DNA of 64,000 nt from Rhodosporidiobolus odoratus (Eukaryota > Basidiomycota > Microbotryomycetes > Sporidiobolales > Sporidiobolaceae). The stretch spans positions 1-64,000 of the forward strand of contig JAOANU010000001.1 in the NCBI GenBank assembly GCA_034387635.1, read 5' to 3'. The translations under genes were made by a program, and so were the position numbers. This document shows, piece by piece, positions 45,320-55,856 of this stretch (positions within the stretch are counted from its first letter, which is position 1; each line of letters begins with the position of its first letter). The notes beneath the pieces are model-generated. The model had not been told where the DNA came from and searched no databases. It saw nothing but the letters and a program-made list of their open reading frames with translations.

Positions 45320-46502
45320 TGTGCGACACTCGAAGGCGAAATGCGAGGGTGGGCAGTTCCACCTGCGGAGGGAGCGAGTCGAATGCGGAAGGAGGAGTAA
45401 CAGAGAGGAATCAGCATGGCATCGAAGGCGAAGCGCCGGAGAAGATTTGGTGTGAAAGGGATCGCGACGAACTCCGCGCTCCTCCGGGACTACCCGTCGG
45501 GTACACACAACTGGTTCTCCAGACGGGACCTGAATTCTCCACGGCTTAGTACTGGAGTTCCTGACCAGGAAGAGCTAAAAAAGAGGGGCCGCACGATCAC
45601 GTGCGGAATGCGAGAGACACGGACAAGAGGCTGGGTTCCGGAAGGGAAGGGACGTGATACGATGGCGCTGCTTGCTAGGTGCGCGGTGCAAAGAAAGCCA
45701 TCCGCCGCGATAAGCGCCTCGGGAAGCGACAGGTGTATACCGAGAGGGTAAGAGGGCGCTTGAGGCCAGCGGCGGTTCCGAAGAAAAGGCGGATGAGCCG
45801 GCAGTGGCAGCGGTTCTGAACGCGCAAGATGCAGCGCAAGGTAAGCAGGGTCAGCGGCGTGCAGGAAAGACGGATAGCTAGGCTTAGCCAACCGGGGTAC
45901 TGCTCGGTGGGGAACAAGATCAAGGCCATATCGGCAGAAAGATGAGGACGGGTCGGAATCTCGAGGCCAAGGGAATCGGTGACGAGCCGATAAATGGCGG
46001 CACAGGGTCCACAGATAGCAGCTGGTGTAGATAGTCAGGCCTGTCTTCGCCTAGGACCTCAGGATCGTACTGCTTTCCTTGGGACACGCACAGACGCGTA
46101 AAACGAAGTATTAGTGACTGAAGGCGCGGGCGGTACAGTAGGGGCTCACCCACAAGACCGTGCAGTAGAGATTCATTCGAGTTTGCTTCGCAACCAGTCT
46201 TCCCGCTACGTTGTCGCGTGCGGCCGCCAACCTCGTCAAGGTCCTCGTCGACGAGCGATCCTGTTCAACCCCACCGGAGGGCGCCGGTCTTGCTGCAGCG
46301 CGATGTGATAGCTACGTGCTTGTCTCCTGGCGTGTTCTGTCACAGCAAGCAAGATGTTGGGTGTCGAGCCTTCTCTCGAGCTCATCGTCCGCCGGCGTTG
46401 GTCTCATCAGCTCACTACAACTCGCTTCGATCAGCACAAGAGCCTTCAACAGCTCCGCTAGCCATCTCCTACGCTTCTGTTCCTCTCAGTAACCCACCGA
46501 CC
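45320..46502. other. Intergenic region
   Basis: No supported gene. It contains the divergent promoters of the PAQR gene and of TRM112. Confidence 0.4.
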
Positions 46503-47415
46503 ATGGTCCGGCTCATCACCCAGAACTTGCTCTCTTGCCCATCTCGCGCCTGCTCTTACCCGACTAACTTCCCGTTGGCCTTCCGGAATGTCACCAAGCT
46601 TGAGATGGGAGAAGCAGAGTTCTCTGAGGAGTTCTTGCGAGGGGTGTTGAGCAGGATTGAGTGGGCTGCCTTGAGGAAGAGCGCCGCCGAGGTGAGTTGT
46701 TCGTTTCCCCTCTCGATCCATACTGCCTCCTCCTTAGCCACGGATCGCCAAGCGTACGCGCTGTACGCCTCGCACATCCGGGCGTCGCCGTCTAAAGCCG
46801 CTGAGGAGGAACGGAAACGCCAAAAATAGTAGTGCACGAAAACAGGAAAAGCAGGCGGGCTCTCCGCTGTAGCGGGCGAAGCCGGTCGTCCCAAACGACT
46901 TCGTGAGCTGCTACGCTAGCGCTCGGATGACTTGTACATGCGCGACCCTGCGCGGCGTCCCTAGTATGTCGGACGTTCATTGAACACCTTGCTAACCTAT
47001 TGTTATCTCCCACTCTCTTCTCCCACGGCAGCTCGGCAACACCGATCTACCAGAACACTCTCCCGACCTGACCCAGCCCGAAGCTATCCCGGTTGAGCTG
47101 CTGAAAACGCTTCACCACGTTTTGCTCGAGGTCAGTTCTCCCTGCCTTGCTATATCCGCCCTCTTACGCCCGCAAGCATTCCACCTGCGAGACTGACTGG
47201 GGAACGTGGGCATCGCTTCCATCAATGCAGATTGTGGTCTGCGAGGGCGAGATGGTTTGCCCTCAGTGCGAGCATGTCTTCCGGATCAAGGACAGCATTC
47301 CGAATATGGTACGCTTCGTCGTCTCTTTTCACTACCTCTTCCGCCTCCTGAGGTTGACGCTTACTACGTATTGCGATATGCGCAGCTTCTTGCCGAGCAT
47401 GAGGTCAGGAAGTAG
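46503..47415 (+). CDS. TRM112: Trm112 methyltransferase activator
   Basis: Zinc-binding partner that activates several methyltransferases acting on tRNA, rRNA and eRF1. Exons: 46503-46691, 47032-47130, 47231-47308 and 47386-47415. MVRLITQNLLSCPSRAC opens the zinc-binding part. FPLAFRNVTKLEMGEAEFSE and LRGVLSRIEWAALRKSA form the helical insert. LLKTLHHVLLE, then VVCEGEMVCPQCEHVFRIKD, complete the zinc-knuckle strand, and the end PNMLLAEHEVRK matches the family's PNMLL terminus. Length is about 131 residues, as usual. The first intron, 340 nt, is unusually long for this window. Confidence 0.95.
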
Positions 47416-47965
47416 AGGGCTTTTGGCGGGTGCAGTCTTTTTTCGCTGAGCCGGCGGCAGGTCTCTGTGTCTTGTTGTAACTCGTACAGTCGCATTGCAT
47501 ATCTCATGCTTGAACATCTTGCGTGTACAAGGCATGGGGAAATCTGCCTTGCCAACGTGAGGCAGCCTTCCTGCTGCTTCATCACTCGCTCCTTATAACG
47601 CGTCGCGCCGGCTGGAAGTGCTTCCGCACCCTATAGTGTACATAGCTTGACTGTAGAGCACCGCCTCGACTGTCTAGGCTTCGTTCTCGCCATCGAAGCG
47701 TCGTTCAACGTTGAGAAGGTTGTCGACCGTCATCGTCGTCCTTACGCCTCGTTGATAGCACTATCGGCTCTACAAGCGGCCCAGAACGGCTTCGTATACT
47801 CGTACGTACTCTCCCTGCAGATCACAGCTGCGCGCATGCTGATACTGTCTCGCTTCTAGAGCATCTCCCTCACTCCCGCTTTCAGCGATCCCCCAGTAAA
47901 GTGCGCCCATCCTGGCTGGTCAACGCACTCTAACCACCCACAATCGCAAGGTGGGCGGCGGCGGG

Positions 47966-50184
47966 ATGGCCAACCTCAACGTCCGGTTCAAACTCCGACA
48001 TCTCGTTCTCGTCCTTTGCCTCATCTCTGCCGGTCTCTTCCTCTTTGGTCCTTCCTCCGGTCCGAAGAGCAGTAAGACCGGGGCAGGAACGACACCAGCG
48101 AAGGCGCTGAGCGTGAAGGACCAGCAACGGTTGCTCAACTTTTGCCCACTGTCAACAAGAACAAAGCATGTTCCGACCGTCGTCTTGTCGGGTTCTCAAG
48201 CGGAATCACCCAACGACAACCGCACCTACTTCGTCACAGACTCTCCCTCGTCCTCGTCTCCCGCCACTTTCCTCCCCTATGCCTACCCGCCCCGCGACCT
48301 TCGCCTCGCCCAGACACTTTCCGCGTCCGATACAGCCGGATCTAAGTACAAACCCGGTCAAGGTCGCCTGCATGAAGGCCTAATACCCGACGATGAACCC
48401 GGACGCCAACTCTGCAAAGTCCACTCCGTCCCTTCCTCTCCTCGTCCTCCTGTTCCCGAATCGTTTCAACAAAACAGCATTATGTTTGGCATGTCGACCA
48501 CCCCGGACCGAGTGTTATGGAATCTCCCAGTATGGTCACACTGGGTTCCCGCTCACCCGACTCCACCGCTCGATCCCGCAAATCATATCCACTCCTCCGC
48601 GCTCCCGCTCGTACTAGTCCTTACGCCGCCTACCAACCCGACCGAGTTGGCGCGAAGCAGGGAAGCGATGGAAGGAGCGAATGGATTGGGGATGTTGGTA
48701 CAGATGCGGCCGAGGGAGGCGGAGAGGTTCGAGACGAGGTACTTTGCGTTGGTCGAGGAGATGTGGAAAGAAGCGGGAAGGAGGGCATTGGAGGGGGTTC
48801 AGACGGATTGGTTCGTGTTCTCGTGCGTTACGCTAGTTCTTCCCGTCTTTCCGAACATCATCTCTACCCTAAGCGGTTAAGATGAGCCTGACGAATGGGA
48901 TTGGATCTCGGACTCGCAGTGACGACGATACCTTTTTCCCCGACTTTGATTCGCTCGCTCGCATGCTCTCTCAGTACGACCCCTCGGAAGCCCACCTCAT
49001 CGGCACTCTGAGCGAGTCCAGTAAGCAGGTGCGTGCCTCTCGTCATCTGCGCACGTGCTTGCTTTGCTCTTCCGCTCCATCAGACGAGCGCCGAGAACTT
49101 GGCTGGCCGATTGTGGACGGTGACGCTGACCGACATACGTCTTGCAGGTCGCGCAGTGGGGTCACATCGCGTACGGAGGCGCAGGAATCATCGTCTCTCG
49201 CGGTACGGTCGAGAAGATGAACAAAGATGGAGTTTGTGCGTTTGGTCTCCTTCCAGTTTCCCCATTCCCCTCCGTCGGGGCTGACTCGACTTCCCTCCCC
49301 CTCCGTCCAGGGTCGCACTGTCTCGCCAAGTACGGAGCTTCGTTTGGAGGCGATGCGATGGTTACGCATTGTGCCGCGCTCGTCATGGACAAAACGCCCG
49401 AGCAGGCCTTGAACGTTCAGGAAACGGTCAGTCAGCTCCATGTCCAGCTTTCTGCCCAAGTCTTCCAATCTCGCATATGAGTCTCGAGCTGGTAGCGCAT
49501 GACCGGGATTGCTGACTTGTTTCCCACCGTAAATCACGCAGCTTCACCAACTCGACATCCGAGGCGATGGTACCGGTTTCTTCCAATCCGGCTTCCTCAT
49601 CACCTCCCTCCACCACTGGGGTAGCTGGTTCACCCTCTACCCACCCTGGCACGAAACCGGCGCCGGCGATTTGCGCAAAGGCATTACGATCGTCGGGAAA
49701 GCGGCAAAGGCTGTCGGAGGGGATAACTGGGGGAGGAGGTATGTGTTTGAGGGGGGAAAGGTGGTCGTGGCGCTCGGGTATAGTGTGACAGTGGAGGGCA
49801 AGGCGCTGAGTGGTGATGACTTGGCTAAGTCGGTAAGTCCAGGGTCCCCTTTGCTTTATAGAACCTACTCTCCGAATATTCTTCGCTTGCGGTCGTTGCC
49901 TTTGCGCCTTTGCCATATCTCCCGATATCGCATCAGCCTTGCATGCCTCGATTGACAGTTGATATTTTTTGCAGGAGCACACCTGGTGGGAATTCGAAAC
50001 TTTCCACCCCATGCGCCCAGGTCAAGAAGAAGGCACCGACAAGCGAACCTACTATCTCACCGGCGTCCGCACCCTCGATTCTACCGGCGTCGTTCGCCTC
50101 GAGCACAAGAACCGGGAAGGTGAACGCGTTGACATTGTATGGGATCAGGCGGCGAAGTTTAAGGGGAGGTGGTGGAGGAGCTGA
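47966..50184 (+). CDS. Family GT31 (Fringe-like) glycosyltransferase
   Basis: Type II Golgi-type glycosyltransferase of fungi. The N-terminal anchor is LRHLVLVLCLISAGLFLFG after a short cytosolic tail. The DXD metal site SDDDTFFPDFDSL is formed across the first splice (exons 47966-48822 and 48920-49028). YGGAGIIVSRGTVEKM and WSHCLAKYGASFGGDAMV follow (49148-49236 and from 49312), then TGFFQSGFLITSLHHWGSW, ETFHPMRPGQEEGTDKRTYY and a last exon 49975-50184 ending KGRWWRS. Substrate unknown; related fungal proteins act in wall or glycoprotein glycosylation. ATG 47966 is preferred because it places the anchor 11 residues in. Confidence 0.85.
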
Positions 50185-50548
50185 GCGATGTAAGGGGCTG
50201 GGGAAGCGGTGAGTACGGTGTTTTGAGTATTGCTGCATTGATAACCTATCCTTGTTTGTGCGAGTTGGCGACTGCCTTGCAGAACCAGGCTAAGAAGGCC
50301 AGCACGAGGGTTCGTACTATTTAATGCGGAATCACCCTGAAGCCTGAGCCGGGATGCGGCGATGTACACCACAGTCTGCCCATGAGACTGTGGCCGCGCA
50401 AACGAGCATCGGCTGACAAGGCACCCGCGAGGCGAGAATCGAGGCGGCGCGGGTCCGCGGACAGGATCGGATTCTCTCGAACGCCTCTTGGTTCACGGCT
50501 CTCTGTGCTTGTCTCCCTCCCGTCGTCCGCTTGCGTTCGCTGTGCACT

Positions 50549-51936
50549 ATGGCGACACCCACCTACGACTACGGCTTCGACTACGAAAAGTGCTTTCGCA
50601 CGCCGATGGAGTTTCTGTTAACTCTTTACCGTCGTCAACGACAAGGTCGGGGCCCTTGGGACTGGCAGAGAACCGTCACTTTCGACATGAGAGCGCCCTG
50701 GACCACCTGGAGCAGCGAGTCTCAAAACGCAGTGGCAAACAAGCTGAAGCAACTGACTCAAGACAAGCAGCTGCAGGCAAGGAAGCCATGGCAGGATTTT
50801 GTGCGGGAGGCAGGTGTAAGTCTTCTTGCTGTCACTTGAGTGGTACCGCCTAGTCTCATCACTGCTTGCAGGGTGATGTCGCAGCGTTCAAGCGACAACT
50901 CGCTGCCATCGCGAAGGCTGCAGATCCCTATGTAGGTGCAGTCGATTCTTTCCGAACGAGGCTCCCACTCACACTCACAAGTCTCTGCCGACAGGAAGTC
51001 ATGCGCCCCGAGAAACTCCTCCACGCCCTCCGCAAGTTCCTGCCAGGCGGCAACGTGTTCCACCAGCTCTCCGACGAAGACGTGTACCACATGCACCGCA
51101 TCATTTCCTCCTTCCTGCTTTATTTCTGCTCTCAGCAGAAGTGGGGAGGATGGGACGACGAGCTCCGGGAAGCAGTTGTGACCACAATCACGAGCATAGC
51201 AGACAACATCAACCGCCAAATCTGCCAACCACGCCCACCTAGTAACATTTCCCTCATGTACTCCATTGTACAGCTGCTTTCTTCCTTCACCCTTGCTCAA
51301 ATTAGCTTGACCGGGACTCTCTTTTCCCGCAGCCGCCGCCGCTCAACATCGAAGCCACTGCCGTCATAGATACTCTGGCGCATGGGCGGGGTCTCCAACT
51401 GACCCCGAAGATGAGGAGTGACTTGAGGATCAGGGCAGACCTACTGCAGAAGTGGTACAATGAGGAGCAGTACAAGTGGACGACAGAGACGAAGGAGGCA
51501 GTTGTCCAGGTTTTGCACGACAAGCTGGAGGACTTCCGCCACCGCCGCTCAGAAAGGGCCCGGCCTCTGGCTGTGGTCAACTCCTTTGTGAGTGAAGAGA
51601 TGCTCTTCGACTGTCCCGAGTCGTGTACTTACCTGTATGGATTTAGCCAACATTCCAGGACGTCAAGGAAGCAACGGTATACACCTCTTGTACTTCTCTC
51701 TCTCCTACCGCGAGACCTCATCTTGCCCTCTTACAGGATCGCAAGCGTACTCCACGCACAACATACGATGTGGTCAACGATCGGGCAAGTATACCTCTTT
51801 CGGATCAAGAACAGTGTTCGATCTGACCGCTTTTTCCTTGAACCGGACGAAACAGTCTTTGGACCGCCTTTCGGACCGTACAGCCCGACGGTACAACCTT
51901 GATCGTCAGCGCTGGCAAGCAGAGAATCGGTGGTGA
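50549..51936 (+). CDS. WxxW-family protein D
   Basis: Lies 25 kb or more from the other plus-strand members. Opens MATPTYDYGFDYEKCF. Modules: APWTTWSSESQNAV in exon 1, QKWGGWDDELREAVV in the third exon and YKWTTETKEAVVQVL in the next. Short exons PTFQDVKEAT and KRTPRTTYDVVNDR follow. The last exon encodes SLDRLSDRTARRYNLDRQRW then QAENRW and stop, the same C-terminal signature as genes A and B. Splices are phase 0 apart from one ambiguous case near 51240. The last intron appears to use a GC-AG donor (GCAAGT at 51784). Function unknown; no frameshift or stop seen. Confidence 0.6.
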
Positions 51937-53904
51937 GGCGCGAGGCCGAGACAAAGGTCAGAAGCAAGCGGAACAAGCACCTTCTGAAACAGAACTTCGT
52001 GCCAATTTGGCTCGGCCAGGCTTGAATACTCCTAACCCTGTAGTCCGCCATGCAGTAGATGACACTGGTAAGTGTGAAAGGAACGACACTCACAGCCTGC
52101 TTGTCAACGAAAATTGCCCTTCACGCTCAGAAAAGAAAGCAATGTCCAGGATGCGCTTATGCAAAGCTTCCTGCGTGTTGGTTGGCAAATTATCCCACAC
52201 ATTCTCAGGCAGTGCTCAAAGAGTCCCATTGTCCAGCTTGCCTTTGAGCCCCCAAAAATCTGCCTGAGTAGAGAATGCCTCCCGCTCAACGGGGCTCAAA
52301 TGGGGACGGGCGCCCGTCGCCCGGATTAAGCGGGCTCACCGGGGGCCGATCCCGCCGGCTTACCCCGCAGATTGCAGAGAATCGCTGCACGACCGGAAGG
52401 GGCCCGTTGCACCCCTGAGGTCAAAAGAGGTGTCGGCAGCTTCTAGAGATGCGCACGTATCTCCAGCACGTCTCCAGAGCGTGATGCATCCTGTTTAGTG
52501 CGACTGGAGCCTGCTATTCAGCTTGGAGGTTTACCAGAGCCCACATGCAAGCCAAAGGCAAGCCGGTAAGCTGACCTTCTTGTTCAGGAGAAAGCTATGC
52601 ACACTGCCTGTGGTGTCTTACTGATTGCAGGCTGTATGCCACAGCTTCTAGGATAGAATCAGCCGTTTGCAGAACCTACATGTCTTTGGGTCTTTGGAAT
52701 GGTCTGCAAGGGGGGAGAGGTGTCCCCATTATATTTCTGGCGCTTGTCGTTTTCAGCCAGTCTAAACACCCTCTACTGTGTCTCTCAAGCTCTTCCTTCC
52801 GTCCTGCTTGTCTTGTCTAGGGTTTCTGCCCTTGTGTCCCCTTCGGGCGGGACCAACGGGCACGGGAAAGCATTCTCTATGCCTGAGGACGTTCACGAGG
52901 TTGCCCAGGGTGCATGTAACATGGTGTACAGGGCTCCAAAGTCAAACACAGCCATAGAGCAGCTTGAGCAACATTGTAGTCGAGGTAAGCATGCGGAAAA
53001 AGTAGAGAAGCTTGCTCAGGCGGCGGCAAGAGTGGGGCAAGCACTTTGACAACAAGAGGAAGTGACAGCTTTATGGATATCAAAGGAGACGTTAGTCATA
53101 TCAACCGAGAGCAGCTGTTAGTAGCTGTGCGCGGACACACTGTGCAAGAACGACCTAATAAGGCAAGACTCGGTCAATCCGCTAACTCATGACAAGGCAG
53201 CTGTCCAATATAGGAGCAGAAGGTCGTTATCCAGCCTCACAAGGCCTGAAGGATCATCGGGCTGCATTGCCCTCCGTGGCGAGGAACCGAGTTGAGAAGG
53301 TCATACAAACCTTGTTTTGCAGTTTCGCTTGTATGAGACTGCTCGCTTGGCTGCAACGCTTGTAGTCACTGTTCACATGTCTGTTTTCAACTGCCTCACA
53401 GGGCTCACTTGAGCTATCAGGCCAGGTCAGGCTTTCCAGGCGAGACAAGGCTTTTCAGCTTGACTGTCAGCCCCTTGCAAGCAAAGCCAGCAGGTTACAG
53501 CAGCAGTCCCGTGTCTAGCCGCGAACAGGGTCAGTTTCATCAGTCAACTGTGCAGCGCTCCAAGCACTGATTCCTGGTCATCGGCTCTGACACAAGAGTT
53601 TATGGCTGTTTCGTTACTCTCGTAGCACCTGAGTCTCAATGTGCACCACCCAAAGAGCGGTATGAAGTATGAGGGCAAGGGCGCATGAGACGGTGCATTG
53701 CAAAGCGGTGCACCATATAGAGTGGAAGGTTGGGGAGTAGGATTGACGAGCTGGAGCGTGTCAAAGAGAACTGTTCGGGACAATTGAAGCAGGGGGGCAA
53801 GGGCGCACAAGCTGTAACATCTCTAGGAGAGAGTGGGAAGAAATGACTTGCACTTGTATTGCCATGCTACCCGGAGCTCTTCTTTCCTCAACAATTTCAC
53901 CTCT
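51937..53904. other. Gene-poor region
   Basis: No supported gene. Contains a GC-rich patch at 52300-52380 and a TTGAGAAGGTCA motif at 53291. Open frames of about 120 codons here lack any recognisable feature. Confidence 0.35.
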
Positions 53905-55018
53905 TCAAGCAGCGCCATCCACCCTCAACATGATCCCGCTGTCCCTACACCCGCTCACCACCGTCTCCCATACATCGTGCTTGTCACCCGGGCGCCAGTA
54001 ACCATGTTCGTGCGCGATCTGCAGCTGCTGCAACCCAGTCCACTTAGCGATGAGCTGCCTGAAGTCGATACAGAAGGCACGGAAGGCTTTGCTAAGGACC
54101 ATCTGGACACGCAAGGTCCTGACGGTGGGAAGAGCGGTTTCGAGAAGCTGGTTTCAGAAAAGAACTGGGAGAGTGAGGTGCTAGAGGTTGCTACAGGCTT
54201 GCATGAAGAGTGGGAAGGTCGCAAGGATATCATAGTCGTAAGCAGGGCTGGGAAAGCTCAGGTGACGTATGCTTGCGGCGATCGGGGTAAGCAGATCGAG
54301 GTTGGAGAAGGTGCACAGGGTCAATTCAGAGAAGAAAGGAAGTCGGCCGGCTTGATTATCTTGATCCAGCCGTTTTTCGAGGCGCCCCCATTGTGGAGAG
54401 CCCAAGATCCCGATGATGTGGGTGTCAGGCATAGTCGATATGAGGGTAAAAAACTTGAGATGCGGTGGGAGAGGGATAGCCTTGTCTTTCGGACGGTAAG
54501 CGTCGCAAGTTTCGAGGACTTCGAGCTCTGCTGACACACCAGGTGACCTACTGGCGGGAGGATTGTACAACACGACGCACCTGTGAAATAATGATGAAGG
54601 AAGTCAGGGTGGACCTTGATCACGGGGTCAGCAGCGAAGAAGCGCAAGAAAAGCTTCTGATGGCGCCATAGCTCGCAAACAACCTGAAGATGGTAGAAAG
54701 ACTCCACTCGTCTCTGAACCCCGAGTCAGCAGAGTCGATCTGACATCTGAGGCGGCCCAGCGCGAGCGCCTTGACTTTCCAAGCCGGCCTAAGTTTCGCA
54801 GCCAACCACTTTCTGACCTGCCATTCCCCGCCATCCGGATACACTTGCTCCCAGAGCAACTTCTGCGCCATTGACCTCCATTGCCTGCAGACAAGTGCGA
54901 TGTTTCTGATTGCTTTGCAGTAAACTGGAAGTTCCTTGGAAGAGATGGGTGAGGCGAGGTTTTCAAGGACGAGAACGTGGACGTCGTGCGGGAGCGAGGG
55001 GATGGGCATGGTCATCAC
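53905..55018 (-). CDS. F-box protein
   Basis: Likely substrate adaptor of an SCF ubiquitin ligase. F-box-like N-terminus: IPSLPHDVHVLVLENLASP, then IRNIALVCRQWRSMAQKLLW. Downstream exons (VVCELWRHQKLFLRFF, then LSELTLCTFSNLDLLTPIAA and RHLSFPSPAYDYDILATFP) have the spacing of irregular leucine-rich repeats. The last exon runs TLRVQMVLSKAFRAFCIDF to a stop at 53905. Start at 55018 or the third Met at 55009. A 233-codon open frame on the plus strand at 53833-54534 is antisense to these exons and is ignored. Confidence 0.65.
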
Positions 55019-55856
55019 TGGTGGCTTGAGCTGATGGGCAACGTGCTGCTAGCGAGGAAAGATCAAGGGTGAGAATGACAACTCATCAATATCGAATCCG
55101 CAGGCACGACGAGGAGGCGGCGAAGGTGATGTGCAGGAAAAGCGGGGCAGCAGTGAGCAGCAAGTACCGGTATACTCAGTATAATATGTCCTCCTTGACG
55201 GCGCCAGGTGTCAATTGGCTCGGGTAGAAAGGTGATGCGACGACCCTGGGAAACGAGGACCACAGCCACGCGCGAGGTGGTGAGTGGTAAGGACTGTACG
55301 TTAGACATCAGCTCAGTAGAGGCGCTGCTTGAATGAGCTTTAACGAGCGAGACGAAGTGCAATAGCGGAAGAGAGCAGAAAAGGAAAACTTAGCCAAATC
55401 TCGTTGGCATCGCCTTCGCGCTCACCTGCGAGTTCTGCCTGGAAGGAACAGGCAAAGGCAACGGGCATAAGCAATGCCAGCCGCGCGCACACGCGGGAAC
55501 GGAAAAGGCCCATCGATTTATTTCTTCGTCCATCCCGTTTGCGCTCTGTTTCCTCGCACGCCGGTGCTGCAAATTTGCGACCTAACAACTTTCATAGCCC
55601 AAACGAACGAGAACGAGAGGAACAGGTGTACGAGCTATGCTAAACGAGCAGAACAGATAACGAACGACTGCGAGAAAGGAATCGAGTACGACGAGGTGTG
55701 CAGAGATGAAGGGACCGCGAGAGAAGAGTGTGAAACAGTGCTAAGCCGAATACGGGCAGGCGAGAGATAGAGATGTACAGCGACTGGAGAGACACAAGCG
55801 AGATGAGCTTCCGCAGGACTCAACTTAAGGCGGTAAGCGCACCGATAAAACGGATT
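55019..55856. other. Intergenic region
   Basis: No gene supported. It lies upstream of the F-box gene and downstream of the DUF1765 gene. Confidence 0.35.

Noticed and set aside
53833..54534. 233-codon plus-strand open frame
   Set aside because: It lies antisense to the exons of the F-box gene and has no recognisable domain.
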